Positions 33,500 to 42,548 of a stretch of DNA of 64,000 bases are shown here, piece by piece. Location: contig CAVQKH010000026.1 in the NCBI GenBank assembly GCA_963712995.1, forward strand, positions 434,001 through 498,000. The letters run 5' to 3'. The DNA is from GCA-003244245 sp963712995. Lineage in GTDB: Bacteria > Actinomycetota > Actinomycetes > Mycobacteriales > Pseudonocardiaceae. Each line of letters opens with the position of its first letter. Position 1 is the first letter of the stretch. A program made the position numbers and the translations under genes. The notes under the pieces were generated by a model that was not told the DNA's origin, searched no databases, and saw only the letters and a program-made list of their open reading frames with translations.

Positions 33500-34213
33500 T
33501 CATCCACCGAAAAGCAGCACACGTCCGATGAGCAGGACGGCGCTCAGCGCTGCCACGGCTAACACCGCGCGCCGAGTCCAGCCCTTGTCCAGCACCCGGC
33601 GCACCGGACCGGAGAGCGCGAATCCGACCAGGAGGAAAGGGATCAGCAGCACCGTTCTGGTAAACGACTCGCCGGTAACCTGCCCCGCCGCAGCCAGCGC
33701 GGCGATCGAGGTCACCGACCCCAGGAGGAAGAACCCGCCGATGGTGCCGCGGACCTGTGGACCGTCGGCATGCTGGTACAGCAAGGCTATGGGGGGACCG
33801 CCGATCGACGCCGCGGTACCTCCCGCCCCGCTGGCGAACCCAGCCAGCAGCAGCGAGCCTGGACGGGGGCGGGGGCTCCAGTGCAGCAGCGAGAGCACCA
33901 CGAAGGCGAGCACACACAAACCGATCAGCAGCGCGAAAACCCGCTGCGAGAGCGCGATCACGGCGAGCACCCCGAGCCCCGTGCCGGGCAACCGGCCCAG
34001 CATCGCCCAGCCGATCCCGCTCCAGTCAGCGTGCCGCCAGTCCCTGGCCACCGCGAACACTGCGTGCAGCGATGTCAGCAGGATCAACGGCACCGGCACC
34101 AGCGCGGGGTCGATCAGCGCCAGCAAGGGCGCCGCCAACAGGGCCATTCCGTATCCCACCGAGCCCTGCACCAGCGCGCCCACCATGATGACCAGGCCGG
34201 CTGCAATGATCAT
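33500..34213 (-). CDS. Sulfite exporter TauE/SafE family permease
   Basis: 237 residues with seven or eight hydrophobic helices. The family motifs are GALVQGSVGYGMALLAAPLL near the N-terminus and ASGAGGTAASIGGPPIALLY in the middle, followed by GTIGGFFLLGSV. The family moves organic or inorganic sulfur anions or other carboxylates; no substrate can be assigned. Confidence 0.88.
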   Translation of the reverse strand: MIIAAGLVIMVGALVQGSVGYGMALLAAPLLALIDPALVPVPLILLTSLHAVFAVARDWRHADWSGIGWAMLGRLPGTGLGVLAVIALSQRVFALLIGLCVLAFVVLSLLHWSPRPRPGSLLLAGFASGAGGTAASIGGPPIALLYQHADGPQVRGTIGGFFLLGSVTSIAALAAAGQVTGESFTRTVLLIPFLLVGFALSGPVRRVLDKGWTRRAVLAVAALSAVLLIGRVLLFGG

Positions 34214-34246
34214 GCTGCAATGATCGTGATGGTCGGGGCGCGGCGG

Positions 34247-35329
34247 TCAGGACAGCGCAGCCAGGAGGGTGGCAAGGGGGCGATCGTGGGCGTTGTGGCC
34301 CATCAGACCGATGCGCCAGCCCTGGCCGGCCAGCGGACCCAGGCCGGCGCCGATCTCGATTCCGAAGTCTTCGCGGAGGCGTTTGCGGGTCGCGGCGTCG
34401 GGCAGGCCCTCAGGTAGCCGGGCCGCGGTGAGCTGCGGGAGACGGTGGCCGGGCTCGGCGAACAGCTCGAAACCGCGCTCGGGTAGCGCCTCCTGGAGCC
34501 GTTCCCCCACCCGGGTGTGGCGCGCCCACACCGACGCCAGGCCCTCCTCCAGCAGCCGGCCCAGGCCCGCGTGCACCGCAGAGATCAACGTCGAGCTCGC
34601 GGTGTGGTGGTAGCGGGGCGGATCGCCCTGGTAGTAAGCGTCCAGCAGGCTCAAATCCTGGTAGAACGAGCACACCGGGGTGGCCCGGTCCCGGATCCGC
34701 GCCACGGCCCGCTCCGACAGGGTGACCGGCGCGATTCCCGACGGGGCACCCAGGCACTTCTGCGTCGCCGAGTAGCAGGCGTCGACGCCCCAAGCGTCCA
34801 CCTCGACCGGGATACCACCCAGCGAGGTGACCGTATCGAGGAGCAACAGTGTGCCGGTGCCCTGCAGCTCTCTCAGGGGGGCGATCTCGTTTCGCACGCC
34901 GGTCGAGGTCTCGGCGTGCACCACGGCGACGAGTCGAGCATGCGGTGCGGCGCGCTGGGCGTCGAGCAGCGCTTCGGGGTCCAGGGTCCGTCCCCACGGG
35001 GCGGGCACGGCCTGCACCTGCGCGCCCACCCGGCGGGCCACCTCGCACAGCCGCTCCCCGAAGTAACCGTTCACCCCGACGATGGCCAGCTCGCCCGGCT
35101 CCAGAAGGCTGGCCAGGCAGGCTTCCATGCCCGCCGACCCGGTGCCGCTGACCGGGAGGGTGAGCCGGTTGCGGGTGCCGAAGACGGTCCGCAGCCGTTG
35201 CGCGGTGTCAGCCACCAGCGCGAGGAACTCGGGATCCAGGTGCCCGAGCACCGGGCGACTCAACGCCTCGATGGCCTCCGGGTAGGGATTCGACGGTCCA
35301 GGTCCGAGGAGCAGACGATCAGAGTGCAC
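34247..35329 (-). CDS. Class V aminotransferase, alanine/serine-glyoxylate type
   Basis: 360 residues. LLLGPGPSNPYPEAIEA at the N-terminus, LPVSGTGSAGMEACLASLL, VVHAETSTGVRNEI, LLLDTVTSLGG and YSATQKCLGAPSG (PLP lysine K191) match the AGXT/serine-glyoxylate aminotransferase group. It would transfer amino groups from Ala or Ser to glyoxylate; purine-catabolism ureidoglycine variants belong to the same group. It stands alone on the minus strand. Confidence 0.87.
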   Translation of the reverse strand: MHSDRLLLGPGPSNPYPEAIEALSRPVLGHLDPEFLALVADTAQRLRTVFGTRNRLTLPVSGTGSAGMEACLASLLEPGELAIVGVNGYFGERLCEVARRVGAQVQAVPAPWGRTLDPEALLDAQRAAPHARLVAVVHAETSTGVRNEIAPLRELQGTGTLLLLDTVTSLGGIPVEVDAWGVDACYSATQKCLGAPSGIAPVTLSERAVARIRDRATPVCSFYQDLSLLDAYYQGDPPRYHHTASSTLISAVHAGLGRLLEEGLASVWARHTRVGERLQEALPERGFELFAEPGHRLPQLTAARLPEGLPDAATRKRLREDFGIEIGAGLGPLAGQGWRIGLMGHNAHDRPLATLLAALS

Positions 35330-35442
35330 ACCGTAAGCCTTCCAGAACTACCGACCGCGCGAGCAGCGGTTCCCGGGTCCGGGATAGGGAGCACCGTGGG
35401 TGCGGGTTAGCTACCAACGACACCTGTTTATCGTCATCCGAT

Positions 35443-36276
35443 ATGCACGGTGTGCGCAGCGTGTCGCGGTGGCCGGTGGACGCAGTGGCCGTCGCGGTGG
35501 TCGACGCATCCGGTGTGGTGGTGGGCAGCCACGGCCCGCAGGAGCGGCCGTTCCGACTCGCCTCGGTGACCAAGCTGCTGTCGGCCTACGCGATGTTGCT
35601 CGCGGTGCAGGAGGGCGCGGTGGAGTTCGACCAACCGGCCGGACCGCCGGGGGCCACGGTGCGCCACCTCCTGGCACACACCTCCGGGCTGGCATTCGAC
35701 ACGCCCCGAGTGTCAGCGGCACCGGGTACCAGGCGGATCTACTCCAACACCGGGTTCGTGGCCCTGGCAGAGGAGGTGGCCTCCTCGTGCGGCATGGCCT
35801 TTGCCGACTACCTGACCGAAGCGGTGCTGCAACCGTTGGGCATGTCCTCGTCCCGGTTAGCCGGCACGGCCGCGGCCGGCGGGGTGTCCACCTGCGCCGA
35901 CCTGGCCAGATTCGCCGCTGAGCTGCAGGTCCCGAGGCTGCTGGCGCCACAGATCCTCGACGAGGCCACCCGGGTGGTCTACCCGGGTCTGGACGGGGTG
36001 GTACCCGGCTACGGCATGCAGCGCCCCAACGACTGGGGCCTGGGCTTCGAGCTGCGTGACCACAAGAGTCCACACTGGACGGGTAGCCGCAACTCGCCGG
36101 GAACCTTCGGCCACTTCGGGCAGTCCGGCACATTCCTGTGGGTCGACCCGGCAGCAGGCGCAGCCTGCATCGCGCTCACCAACCGCGACTTCGGTCCGTG
36201 GGCTCGCGAGACCTGGCCTGGGTTCAGTGATGCAGTACTGGCTGAGCTGGCGGGACAGGTCGGCCTGCTGGGCTGA
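35443..36276 (+). CDS. Serine hydrolase of the beta-lactamase / class C PBP family
   Basis: 277 residues. The catalytic S41-V-T-K44 tetrad, Y100-S-N and HFGQSGT near the C-terminus match the three active-site motifs of serine beta-lactamase-like hydrolases. HLLAHTSGLAFD is the usual family segment. No signal peptide is seen, so it is probably a cytoplasmic esterase or peptidase-like enzyme rather than a secreted beta-lactamase. Confidence 0.88.
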   Translation: MHGVRSVSRWPVDAVAVAVVDASGVVVGSHGPQERPFRLASVTKLLSAYAMLLAVQEGAVEFDQPAGPPGATVRHLLAHTSGLAFDTPRVSAAPGTRRIYSNTGFVALAEEVASSCGMAFADYLTEAVLQPLGMSSSRLAGTAAAGGVSTCADLARFAAELQVPRLLAPQILDEATRVVYPGLDGVVPGYGMQRPNDWGLGFELRDHKSPHWTGSRNSPGTFGHFGQSGTFLWVDPAAGAACIALTNRDFGPWARETWPGFSDAVLAELAGQVGLLG

Positions 36277-36333
36277 GGGGCGTACTTGCGCTCACACCCT
36301 CATCGTCGTCCCGAAAGACCGTTCTCTCACGGG

Positions 36334-37995
36334 TTATCCACAGATGGCGCCTTCCGCGGCGGAGCCGACGAGGCGGGCGTATTTGGCGAGCACGCCGCGC
36401 AGCGGGCGATCAGGTGCGGTCCACTGCTGCCGGCGACGTGCCAGCTCTTCGGCGTCGACGAGCAGGTTCAGCTCTTGGCGGTCCATGTCCAGCACGATCG
36501 GGTCACCGTCGCGGACCAGCGCGATCGGCCCGCCGTGCGCCGCCTCGGGAGCCACGTGGCCGACGCACAATCCGGTGGTACCGCCGGAGAAGCGCCCGTC
36601 GGTGAGCAGCAGGACATCCTTGCCCAGTCCGGCACCCTTGATCGCGCCGGTGACCGCGAGCATCTCGCGCATCCCCGGCCCGCCCCGCGGGCCTTCGTAA
36701 CGGATCACCACAACCTGCCCGGGTTGCAGATCGGGGATCGCATCCATCGCGGCCTGCTCCCCGTCAAATACCCGCGCGCTCCCCTCGAAACGGGTGGAGT
36801 CGAAACCGGCGCTCTTCACCACCGCCCCTTCCGGAGCCAGCGAGCCGCGCAGGATGGTGATCCCCCCGGTGGGATGGATCGGGTCGGCGAGGCTGTGCAG
36901 GATCTTGCCGTCCAGGTCGGGCGGGTCGAGTTCGGCGAGGTTCTCGGCGATGGTGCGCCCGGTGACGGTGAGGCAGTCGCCGTGCAGCAGCCCGGCGTCC
37001 AGCAACGCCTTCATCACAACGGGCACCCCGCCGACCTGATCCACCGAGGCCATCACGTGCGCGCCGAAGGGCTTGACGTCGGCCAGGTGCGGCACCTTCG
37101 CGCCGATGCTGTTGAAGTCGTCCAGTTCCAGGGCTACCCCGGCTTCGTGCGCGATGGCCAACAGGTGCAGCACCGCGTTGGTCGAGCCGCCGAAGGCCAT
37201 CACCACCGCGATCGCATTCTCGAACGCCGGGCGGGTCAAGATCTGCCGGGCGGTGATCCCGCGGTGAATCAGCTGCACCACGGCACTGCCGCTGGCCCTG
37301 GCGAACCCGTCGCGGCGCCGGTCCACCGCGGGCGGGCTCGCGGAGCCGGGTAGCGACATACCGAGCGCCTCGGCCGCGCAGGCCATCGTGTTGGCGGTGT
37401 ACATCCCGGCGCAGGCACCCTCGCCGGGGCAGACCGCGCGCTCCACCGCGTCGACGTCCGCGCGGCTGATCCGGCCGCTCAGACATGCCCCCACCGCCTC
37501 GAAGGCGTCGATGATGGTGACCTCCCGGCCGTCCACCCGGCCGGGCAGGATGGTGCCCGCATAGAGGAACACCGCCGCCAGGTCCAGGCGCGCGGCGGCC
37601 ATCAGCATCCCCGGCAGGCTCTTGTCACAGCCGGCCAGCAGCACCGTGCCGTCCAGCCGCTCAGCCTCCACCACGGTCTCCACCGAGTCGGCGATCACCT
37701 CCCGGGAGACCAGCGAGTAGTGCATCCCGACGTGGCCCATCGAGATTCCGTCGGACACCGAGATCGTGCCGAACTCCATCGGAAAACCGCCGGCCGCATG
37801 CACGCCCTCCTTGCTGGCCTTGGCGAGCCGGTCCAGCGACAGGTTGCACGGGGTGATCTCGTTCCAGGACGAGGCGATACCGATCTGGGACTTGGCGAAG
37901 TCGTCATCGCCCATACCGACGGCCCGCAACATGCCCCGCGCCCCAGCACGTTCCAGCCCGTCAGTGACATCCCTACTCCGCGGCTTGATATCCAT
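36334..37995 (-). CDS. ilvD: Dihydroxy-acid dehydratase
   Basis: 553 residues from ATG 37995. It dehydrates dihydroxy-isovalerate and -methylvalerate in valine/isoleucine (and CoA) synthesis with an Fe-S cluster. Motifs: SWNEITPCNLSLD, GCDKSLPGML and CPGEGACAGMYTANTM supply the cluster cysteines. MAFGGSTNAVLHLLA and LLTDGRFSGGT are also conserved. The 3' end of an FAD reductase gene overlaps its start by 23 bp. Confidence 0.95.
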   Translation of the reverse strand: MDIKPRSRDVTDGLERAGARGMLRAVGMGDDDFAKSQIGIASSWNEITPCNLSLDRLAKASKEGVHAAGGFPMEFGTISVSDGISMGHVGMHYSLVSREVIADSVETVVEAERLDGTVLLAGCDKSLPGMLMAAARLDLAAVFLYAGTILPGRVDGREVTIIDAFEAVGACLSGRISRADVDAVERAVCPGEGACAGMYTANTMACAAEALGMSLPGSASPPAVDRRRDGFARASGSAVVQLIHRGITARQILTRPAFENAIAVVMAFGGSTNAVLHLLAIAHEAGVALELDDFNSIGAKVPHLADVKPFGAHVMASVDQVGGVPVVMKALLDAGLLHGDCLTVTGRTIAENLAELDPPDLDGKILHSLADPIHPTGGITILRGSLAPEGAVVKSAGFDSTRFEGSARVFDGEQAAMDAIPDLQPGQVVVIRYEGPRGGPGMREMLAVTGAIKGAGLGKDVLLLTDGRFSGGTTGLCVGHVAPEAAHGGPIALVRDGDPIVLDMDRQELNLLVDAEELARRRQQWTAPDRPLRGVLAKYARLVGSAAEGAICG

Positions 37996-39316
37996 ACCCC
38001 CCAGCATCCCGCATCGCCTCATCACCCGGCAGGAGGTCCGTGAAAGGGATCGTCGGGTCGGCGAGGTGGTGGCGGTTGACGGGGACGGCGCTGGAGATGA
38101 GGTCTCCTACCGGTGTGATGCCCTCGTCCCACTGGTTGACGTGCAGGCCGGCGACGACCCGGTCCCCGGCAAACCAGAACGCATAAAACGCCCGCGCGTC
38201 GAGATCACCACGGGTCACCAACGCGTCGTACCCACCGGGAGGAAACCACCCGGTGAACTCCATACCGAGGTCGTACTGGTCGGTGAAAAAGTACGGCGCA
38301 CGGTCGTAGCTGACCTGATGGCCAAGCATGGAGCGGGCCGCGGCTGGTCCCCCGTGCAGTGCGTTGGCCCAGTGCTCGACCCGGATCCGCGCGCCATACA
38401 GCGGGTTCACCGCATTGGCGACGTCGCCGGCGGCGTAGATGTCAGGATCGTCGGTGCGCAGCGCGGCGTCGACGAGGATACCGTTGTCAACGGCCAGCCC
38501 GGCCTGCGCGGCGAGTTCGGCATTGGGTCGGGCTCCCACTCCGACGATGACCACATCGGCCGGGATCTGGTCTCCGTCATCGGTGCTCACGGCCGCGACG
38601 TGCCCGGTGCCGTGGAACCCGGCCACCGCCGTGCCGAGCTGGACGTCGACGCCGTGCTGGCGGTGCACCTGGGCGAAGAACCCTCCGATCACACAGCCAC
38701 CTGCGCCGGGGCCGAGGGCGGCCTGGAGCGGTGTGGGCCGTGGCTCGATGATGGTGACCGCACAGCCGTACTCCCGGGCTGCGGCCGCAGTCTCCAACCC
38801 GATCCAGCCGGCACCCACGACGACCACCCGACCCCCACCGCGGATGGCCTCGCGCAGCCGCTCAGAGTCCTCGATCCGGCGCAGGTAGTGCACTCCGTCC
38901 AGATCGGCACCGGGTAAATCAACACCGGGTAAATCAACACCGGGTAAATCAGCACCGGATAGACCCGGTCGGCGTGGGGACGCCCCGGTAGCCAGCAACA
39001 GCTTGCTATACCCAAGCTGGTCGCCGTCCTCGAGCTGCACCTGATGTCCAACGGGGTCCAGCCTGGTCACCCTCCGGCCCAGCTGCAGTTCCACGGAGTT
39101 CTCCCCGTACCAGCCCTTGTCGTGGACGTATAGTTTGGTCCGGTCCTGCTTGCCCAGCAGGTATCCCTTCGACAGCGGGGGCCGCTCGTAGGGTCGTTCG
39201 GCCTCGTCCCCGATGAGCACGATCCGGCCGGCGAATCCCTCCTCGCGTAGTGTCTGGGCTGCCTTCGCGCCGGCGAGGCCAGCTCCGACGATGACGAACG
39301 TCTGCTCGGTGGCCAT
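37973..39316 (-). CDS. FAD/NAD(P)-dependent oxidoreductase, ferredoxin-reductase type
   Basis: 447 residues, ATG 39316 with AAGGAGAAGG 5 bp upstream. FAD loop FVIVGAGLAGAKAAQTLREEG, GDEAERPYERPPLSKGYL, second Rossmann loop VVVVGAGWIGLETAAAA, and DIYAAGDVANA are those of ferredoxin/rubredoxin reductases (BphA4 type). A LPGVD repeat (about residues 121-137) comes from a 15-bp tandem repeat inside a loop. It is divergent from a cysteine-rich HTH regulator with an AT-rich intergenic region, which probably controls it. Confidence 0.9.
   Translation of the reverse strand: MATEQTFVIVGAGLAGAKAAQTLREEGFAGRIVLIGDEAERPYERPPLSKGYLLGKQDRTKLYVHDKGWYGENSVELQLGRRVTRLDPVGHQVQLEDGDQLGYSKLLLATGASPRRPGLSGADLPGVDLPGVDLPGADLDGVHYLRRIEDSERLREAIRGGGRVVVVGAGWIGLETAAAAREYGCAVTIIEPRPTPLQAALGPGAGGCVIGGFFAQVHRQHGVDVQLGTAVAGFHGTGHVAAVSTDDGDQIPADVVIVGVGARPNAELAAQAGLAVDNGILVDAALRTDDPDIYAAGDVANAVNPLYGARIRVEHWANALHGGPAAARSMLGHQVSYDRAPYFFTDQYDLGMEFTGWFPPGGYDALVTRGDLDARAFYAFWFAGDRVVAGLHVNQWDEGITPVGDLISSAVPVNRHHLADPTIPFTDLLPGDEAMRDAGGYGYQAAE
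38908..38952. repeat. 15-bp in-frame tandem repeat in the reductase gene
   Basis: Three consecutive copies of caccgggtaaatcaa (last base changed in the third), followed by a degenerate fourth, encode the repeated Leu-Pro-Gly-(Val/Ala)-Asp. Confidence 0.9.
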
Positions 39317-39424
39317 GTGAGCCTTCTCCTTATCCGATCGAGAGTGTGCTAGGCCGAACGAACGCCGTGGTCATCGTGCTTCCTCCAGGCTTGTTCGGGG
39401 CCGTTTCCTCGCCCTGACCTCGCT

Positions 39425-39456
39425 CTTAAAAACTAATTATGTTAACTTTAGAACTT
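39425..39456. promoter_or_regulatory. AT-rich putative operator/promoter between reductase and HTH regulator
   Basis: A stretch of about 30 bp rich in A/T (around aactaattatgttaacttt) interrupts very GC-rich DNA, 35-65 bp upstream of the regulator. It is the likely shared control region of the divergent pair. No defined consensus was recognised. Confidence 0.4.
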
Positions 39457-39490
39457 CCGTGCCGTTTCGTCAACAGGAGTTGTTTTTAGA

Positions 39491-40180
39491 ATGCAGTCCC
39501 GTGAGGCGCAGATCTCCGCGATCGCCGCGCTCGATGAACCGACCCGTCGCCGGCTGTATGACTACGTAGCGCGCCAACCCGAACCGGTCGGTCGCGACGA
39601 CGCTGCCGCAGCTCTGGAGCTACCGCGGGCGACCGCAGCGTTTCACCTCGACCGGCTGGTCGAACAGGACCTACTTGACGTGGTCTACCAGCGACGCACC
39701 GGGCGCACCGGCCCGGGCGCGGGACGGCCGGCCAAGCTGTACCGACGATCAGATCACCACGTGGCGGTGTCGCTGCCTCAGCGCCGCTACGACCTGGCCG
39801 GACGATTGCTCTCCGGCGCCCTCGAGCACACCGAACGTTGCGGCGACTCCCCGCGGACGATCCTCGATGAGCACGCCTACCAGCTGGGCAGGCAACTCGC
39901 CGACACGGCGCGCGGCACCGGTGATGCCCGGGACGCCGCGCTGCGGGTGCTCGAGGCATACGGCTTCGAACCGCGCACAGCCGGCCACGACGTCACGCTC
40001 GTCAACTGCCCCTTCCACACGCTGGCGCAGGAGTACACCGAACTCGTATGTGGGATGAACCTGCGCCTGCTCCAGGGCCTCCTCGACGGCCTCGCCCCCA
40101 CCGGACTCACCGCCCAACTGGACCCAACCCCACCCCACTGCTGCGTCCGCCTCATCCCCACACCCGATATGGAGCCATAA
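39491..40180 (+). CDS. HTH transcriptional regulator with SufR-like cysteine-rich C-terminus
   Basis: 229 residues, ATG 39491 with AGGAG 11 bp upstream. The winged HTH is at 10-80 (EPTRRRLYDYVARQP, ATAAFHLDRLVEQDLL, GRPAKLYRR), of the COG2345/ArsR-like type. The C-terminal domain ends with NCPFHTLAQEYTELVCGMN and HCCVRL, a cysteine arrangement like that of the iron-sulfur regulator SufR (Rv1460 group). An Fe-S or metal/redox sensing role is therefore likely. The last residues (TPDMEP) are encoded by a hairpin repeat. It is divergent from the FAD reductase gene, its probable target. Confidence 0.82.
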   Translation: MQSREAQISAIAALDEPTRRRLYDYVARQPEPVGRDDAAAALELPRATAAFHLDRLVEQDLLDVVYQRRTGRTGPGAGRPAKLYRRSDHHVAVSLPQRRYDLAGRLLSGALEHTERCGDSPRTILDEHAYQLGRQLADTARGTGDARDAALRVLEAYGFEPRTAGHDVTLVNCPFHTLAQEYTELVCGMNLRLLQGLLDGLAPTGLTAQLDPTPPHCCVRLIPTPDMEP

Positions 40181-40228
40181 CAGGCCTGCGGAGCGGTGGA
40201 TTACCCCGTCATAGCTCCATATCGGGTG
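40161..40228 (+). terminator. Perfect 15-bp inverted repeat ending the HTH regulator gene
   Basis: CACCCGATATGGAGC (40161-40175) and its exact complement (40214-40228) enclose 38 bp. The left arm contains the last codons and stop of the HTH regulator. It could terminate transcription. The core is shared with the element at 29788-29830. Confidence 0.65.
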
Positions 40229-40287
40229 ATGAATGGGCGGCGTGTGGCAGACTGCTGGGCTGACATGCACACGATGCGTACAAGAGG

Positions 40288-40719
40288 ATGACGGTGAGTA
40301 GCCAGAGTCAATGGGGCGACCCCGCCGGCGACCCAGGCAACGCGCTGACTGGCACACCGCTGGGCACCCTGCTCGGTGGCGACGGCGCCGCGGCCGGCTT
40401 CTCGATCGACTACCAGCGCGTCCCGCAAGCCATCGCCGACCTCGAACACGCCGCGGAGTTCTGTGAAGACCGGGCGAACAGAGCGGAGCGCTTGGCGAAC
40501 ATCTCCGCTCCGGGCCTCGACGGGGTCAGCCTGAACGCAGTCGCCCAGATCGGCAAGTGGGCGTCGGACAGCGGTGAAAATAATCTGGCAGCCACGCTTC
40601 ACACCGGCGCGAAACAGCTTCAGGACCTTGCGCACAAGCTGCGCGAGGACCTGCAGATCTACCTGCAGGTCGACGAGCTGGACATCCCGAAGGACCCCAG
40701 CCCAGGGCTCATGATATGA
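40288..40719 (+). CDS. PE-like / WXG-type small helical protein (type VII secretion substrate candidate)
   Basis: 143 residues, ATG 40288. After a Gly-rich start, YQRVPQAIADLEHAAEFCED and RLANISAPGLDGVSL, then a long helix (LHTGAKQLQDLAHKLREDLQIYLQV), give the helical-hairpin layout of PE-like proteins found beside PPE genes in related actinomycetes. It has no signal peptide, as expected for ESX substrates. It overlaps the following lipoprotein gene by 4 bp (ATGA). I assign it mostly by context; sequence similarity to mycobacterial PE proteins is low. Confidence 0.65.
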   Translation: MTVSSQSQWGDPAGDPGNALTGTPLGTLLGGDGAAAGFSIDYQRVPQAIADLEHAAEFCEDRANRAERLANISAPGLDGVSLNAVAQIGKWASDSGENNLAATLHTGAKQLQDLAHKLREDLQIYLQVDELDIPKDPSPGLMI

Positions 40720-41309
40720 GGTCCCACCTGATGGAAACTGTGATCACGGTTGGCGTGGTCATGGTGGCAGCGGGGTGTAGCTCTGGAACGAACGCACCTC
40801 AGGAATCGAGCCCGCCGAGCCCCGCTCAGGCGATGAGCCCGATCCCGCCAGTCAAGTATCCTCGCGATGTTGCGGCGATGGCTCGCCGGCCGTGCGAGTT
40901 ACTGACGGCGCAGCAGGCGATGCAATTCAGACTTGATCTCCCACCCAGAGAGTACGACGCCGCTCTCGGTGACGTGGGCTGCGCCTGGTCGAGCAAAACA
41001 CGTGAGCGAGAAACAGTTCGATCAGTTCGAATCGATACTTTCACCAACAACGCGACCTTGGAAGTCTCCTACGACAAGAACCGTGGTCGCCCATTCTTCG
41101 AGCTCACCGAAATTTCCGGCTACCCCACCATCGTATCGAGAACAAATGCAGACCTTCCTGTCTGCACCATTGACGTCAAGCCGGCAGAGCGCCAGAGTTT
41201 CTCGCTGACCTACAATTCTAAGGAATTCAACAACAATCCACAGCAGTCGTGTGACGCGGGTAAGCAGGTGGCGGCTGCGGTGCTGATGAATTTGCCGCCA
41301 AAGAGCTGA
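40716..41309 (+). CDS. DUF3558 family lipoprotein
   Basis: 197 residues. A signal sequence ends in lipobox VAAGC (C21), followed by a Ser/Pro linker. RRPCELLTAQQAMQF and DVGCAWSS are typical DUF3558 features, with conserved cysteines that probably form disulfides with the later PVCTIDV and QQSCDAG. DUF3558 lipoproteins accompany ESX-type genes in Pseudonocardiaceae. It is coupled to the PE-like gene upstream and is 9 bp from the PPE-like gene. Confidence 0.85.
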   Translation: MRSHLMETVITVGVVMVAAGCSSGTNAPQESSPPSPAQAMSPIPPVKYPRDVAAMARRPCELLTAQQAMQFRLDLPPREYDAALGDVGCAWSSKTRERETVRSVRIDTFTNNATLEVSYDKNRGRPFFELTEISGYPTIVSRTNADLPVCTIDVKPAERQSFSLTYNSKEFNNNPQQSCDAGKQVAAAVLMNLPPKS

Positions 41310-41318
41310 GGGGCAGCG

Positions 41319-42533
41319 ATGGGGACGAACTTCGACTATGACGACACCAGCCATCAGGTGATCTTCGATCACATCAACGGCGGGTCGGGTTCGGGTGCGC
41401 TGCAGGACACCAGCCAGGCATGGCACAAGCTCGGTAACGAGATCGGAGTCACCGGGAAGTCCTACGTGCAGAGCGCGATCAGCGGGATCCTCGCCAACCG
41501 GGAGGGCGCGGCGGCACAGGCGGCGGTAGCGGTCACCGGCGCGATGTTGCCGTGGATGGACGATGTCGCGCAGATCGCGGCCACCACAGCGCTGCGGACG
41601 CAGGAGCAAGCCGATTACTGGGTCACCGCAAAGAACAGCGTCCCGCCGGTCCCGCCAGCACCGAAATCGGCTGGCTTCTTCAGCGATCCCGGCGAGTGGG
41701 CCACCGAGAAAATGGACTGGTTTCCCGGCGTGACCTCCGAGGAGGAGACAGCCCAGCAACGCCAGCAGGAGGCCGCCGAGCAGGCCCGCCAGGCAATGCG
41801 GGTATACCAGGCCAGTTCAAATCCGAACGTCGATGCCGCACCGGCTTTCACTGCGCCGCAAGCATTGGACAGCAGCGTCGGATCACTATCATTGACCGGC
41901 TCAAACGTCAGTGCCTCCGGCTCGGCACCGGCGGTGGGTGGTGGTGTGCCAGCCCACCTCATGCCAGCCCACCTCATGGCAGCTCACCAACCAGGCACTC
42001 CTCAACCGGTAGCTCAGCAGCCACCCACCAGCCCGCCGGCGGCCACGGTGTCGCAGCTCGCTCCAGGCGGACACGCCGGAGCGGCCAGCAGCGTCGCGCC
42101 ACCCAACGGGTGGACTGGGAGCTCGACATCAAACCCAGGCAGTCTGGCGGCCAGCGCGGCACTCGGCGCGGGCACCGCAGCGAGAGCGGTACCGGCGAAT
42201 CGCCCAGGGGCGCGAGTCGCCGGTACCAGCGGGGGCAGTGGCGCACGCCACGCCGCGTTCGGCCCGCGGCCCAGCGTCGAGTTCGGCCCCCGTCCTACCG
42301 CTGGTCCACACTCCTCCCCAGAGGAGATGAGCAGTGCCCGCGGCGGCGGCCCTGCCGGTGCGGCACGCAACGCCGGCGGCACCGGGTATGGTCAACCGCT
42401 CGCTGGAGGTGCCGGCCAGCGGGGTGAGCCGGACCGCGAGCATCGGAGCAAGTATCTCCTGCACGACGACTCGAACATGATCGTCGGTGACCTGCCGCCC
42501 ACCGCTCCGCCGGTGATCGGCGCCGACTACTGA
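41319..42533 (+). CDS. PPE-like protein with Pro/Ala/Gly-rich C-terminus
   Basis: 404 residues. Residues 10-150 are helical with the PPE-type core (ALQDTSQAWHKLGNEIGVTG, MLPWMDDVAQIAATTALRTQ) and a PPVPPAP break. The remaining 250 residues are low complexity (Ala, Gly, Pro, Ser), including a PAHLM/PAHLM/AAHQ repeat, and end with IVGDLPPTAPPVIGADY. This matches PPE-domain proteins of non-mycobacterial actinomycetes. It probably pairs with the PE-like protein and needs the EspG chaperone encoded next. Confidence 0.78.
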   Translation: MGTNFDYDDTSHQVIFDHINGGSGSGALQDTSQAWHKLGNEIGVTGKSYVQSAISGILANREGAAAQAAVAVTGAMLPWMDDVAQIAATTALRTQEQADYWVTAKNSVPPVPPAPKSAGFFSDPGEWATEKMDWFPGVTSEEETAQQRQQEAAEQARQAMRVYQASSNPNVDAAPAFTAPQALDSSVGSLSLTGSNVSASGSAPAVGGGVPAHLMPAHLMAAHQPGTPQPVAQQPPTSPPAATVSQLAPGGHAGAASSVAPPNGWTGSSTSNPGSLAASAALGAGTAARAVPANRPGARVAGTSGGSGARHAAFGPRPSVEFGPRPTAGPHSSPEEMSSARGGGPAGAARNAGGTGYGQPLAGGAGQRGEPDREHRSKYLLHDDSNMIVGDLPPTAPPVIGADY

Positions 42534-42548
42534 GGCCGGAGAGTCCCC

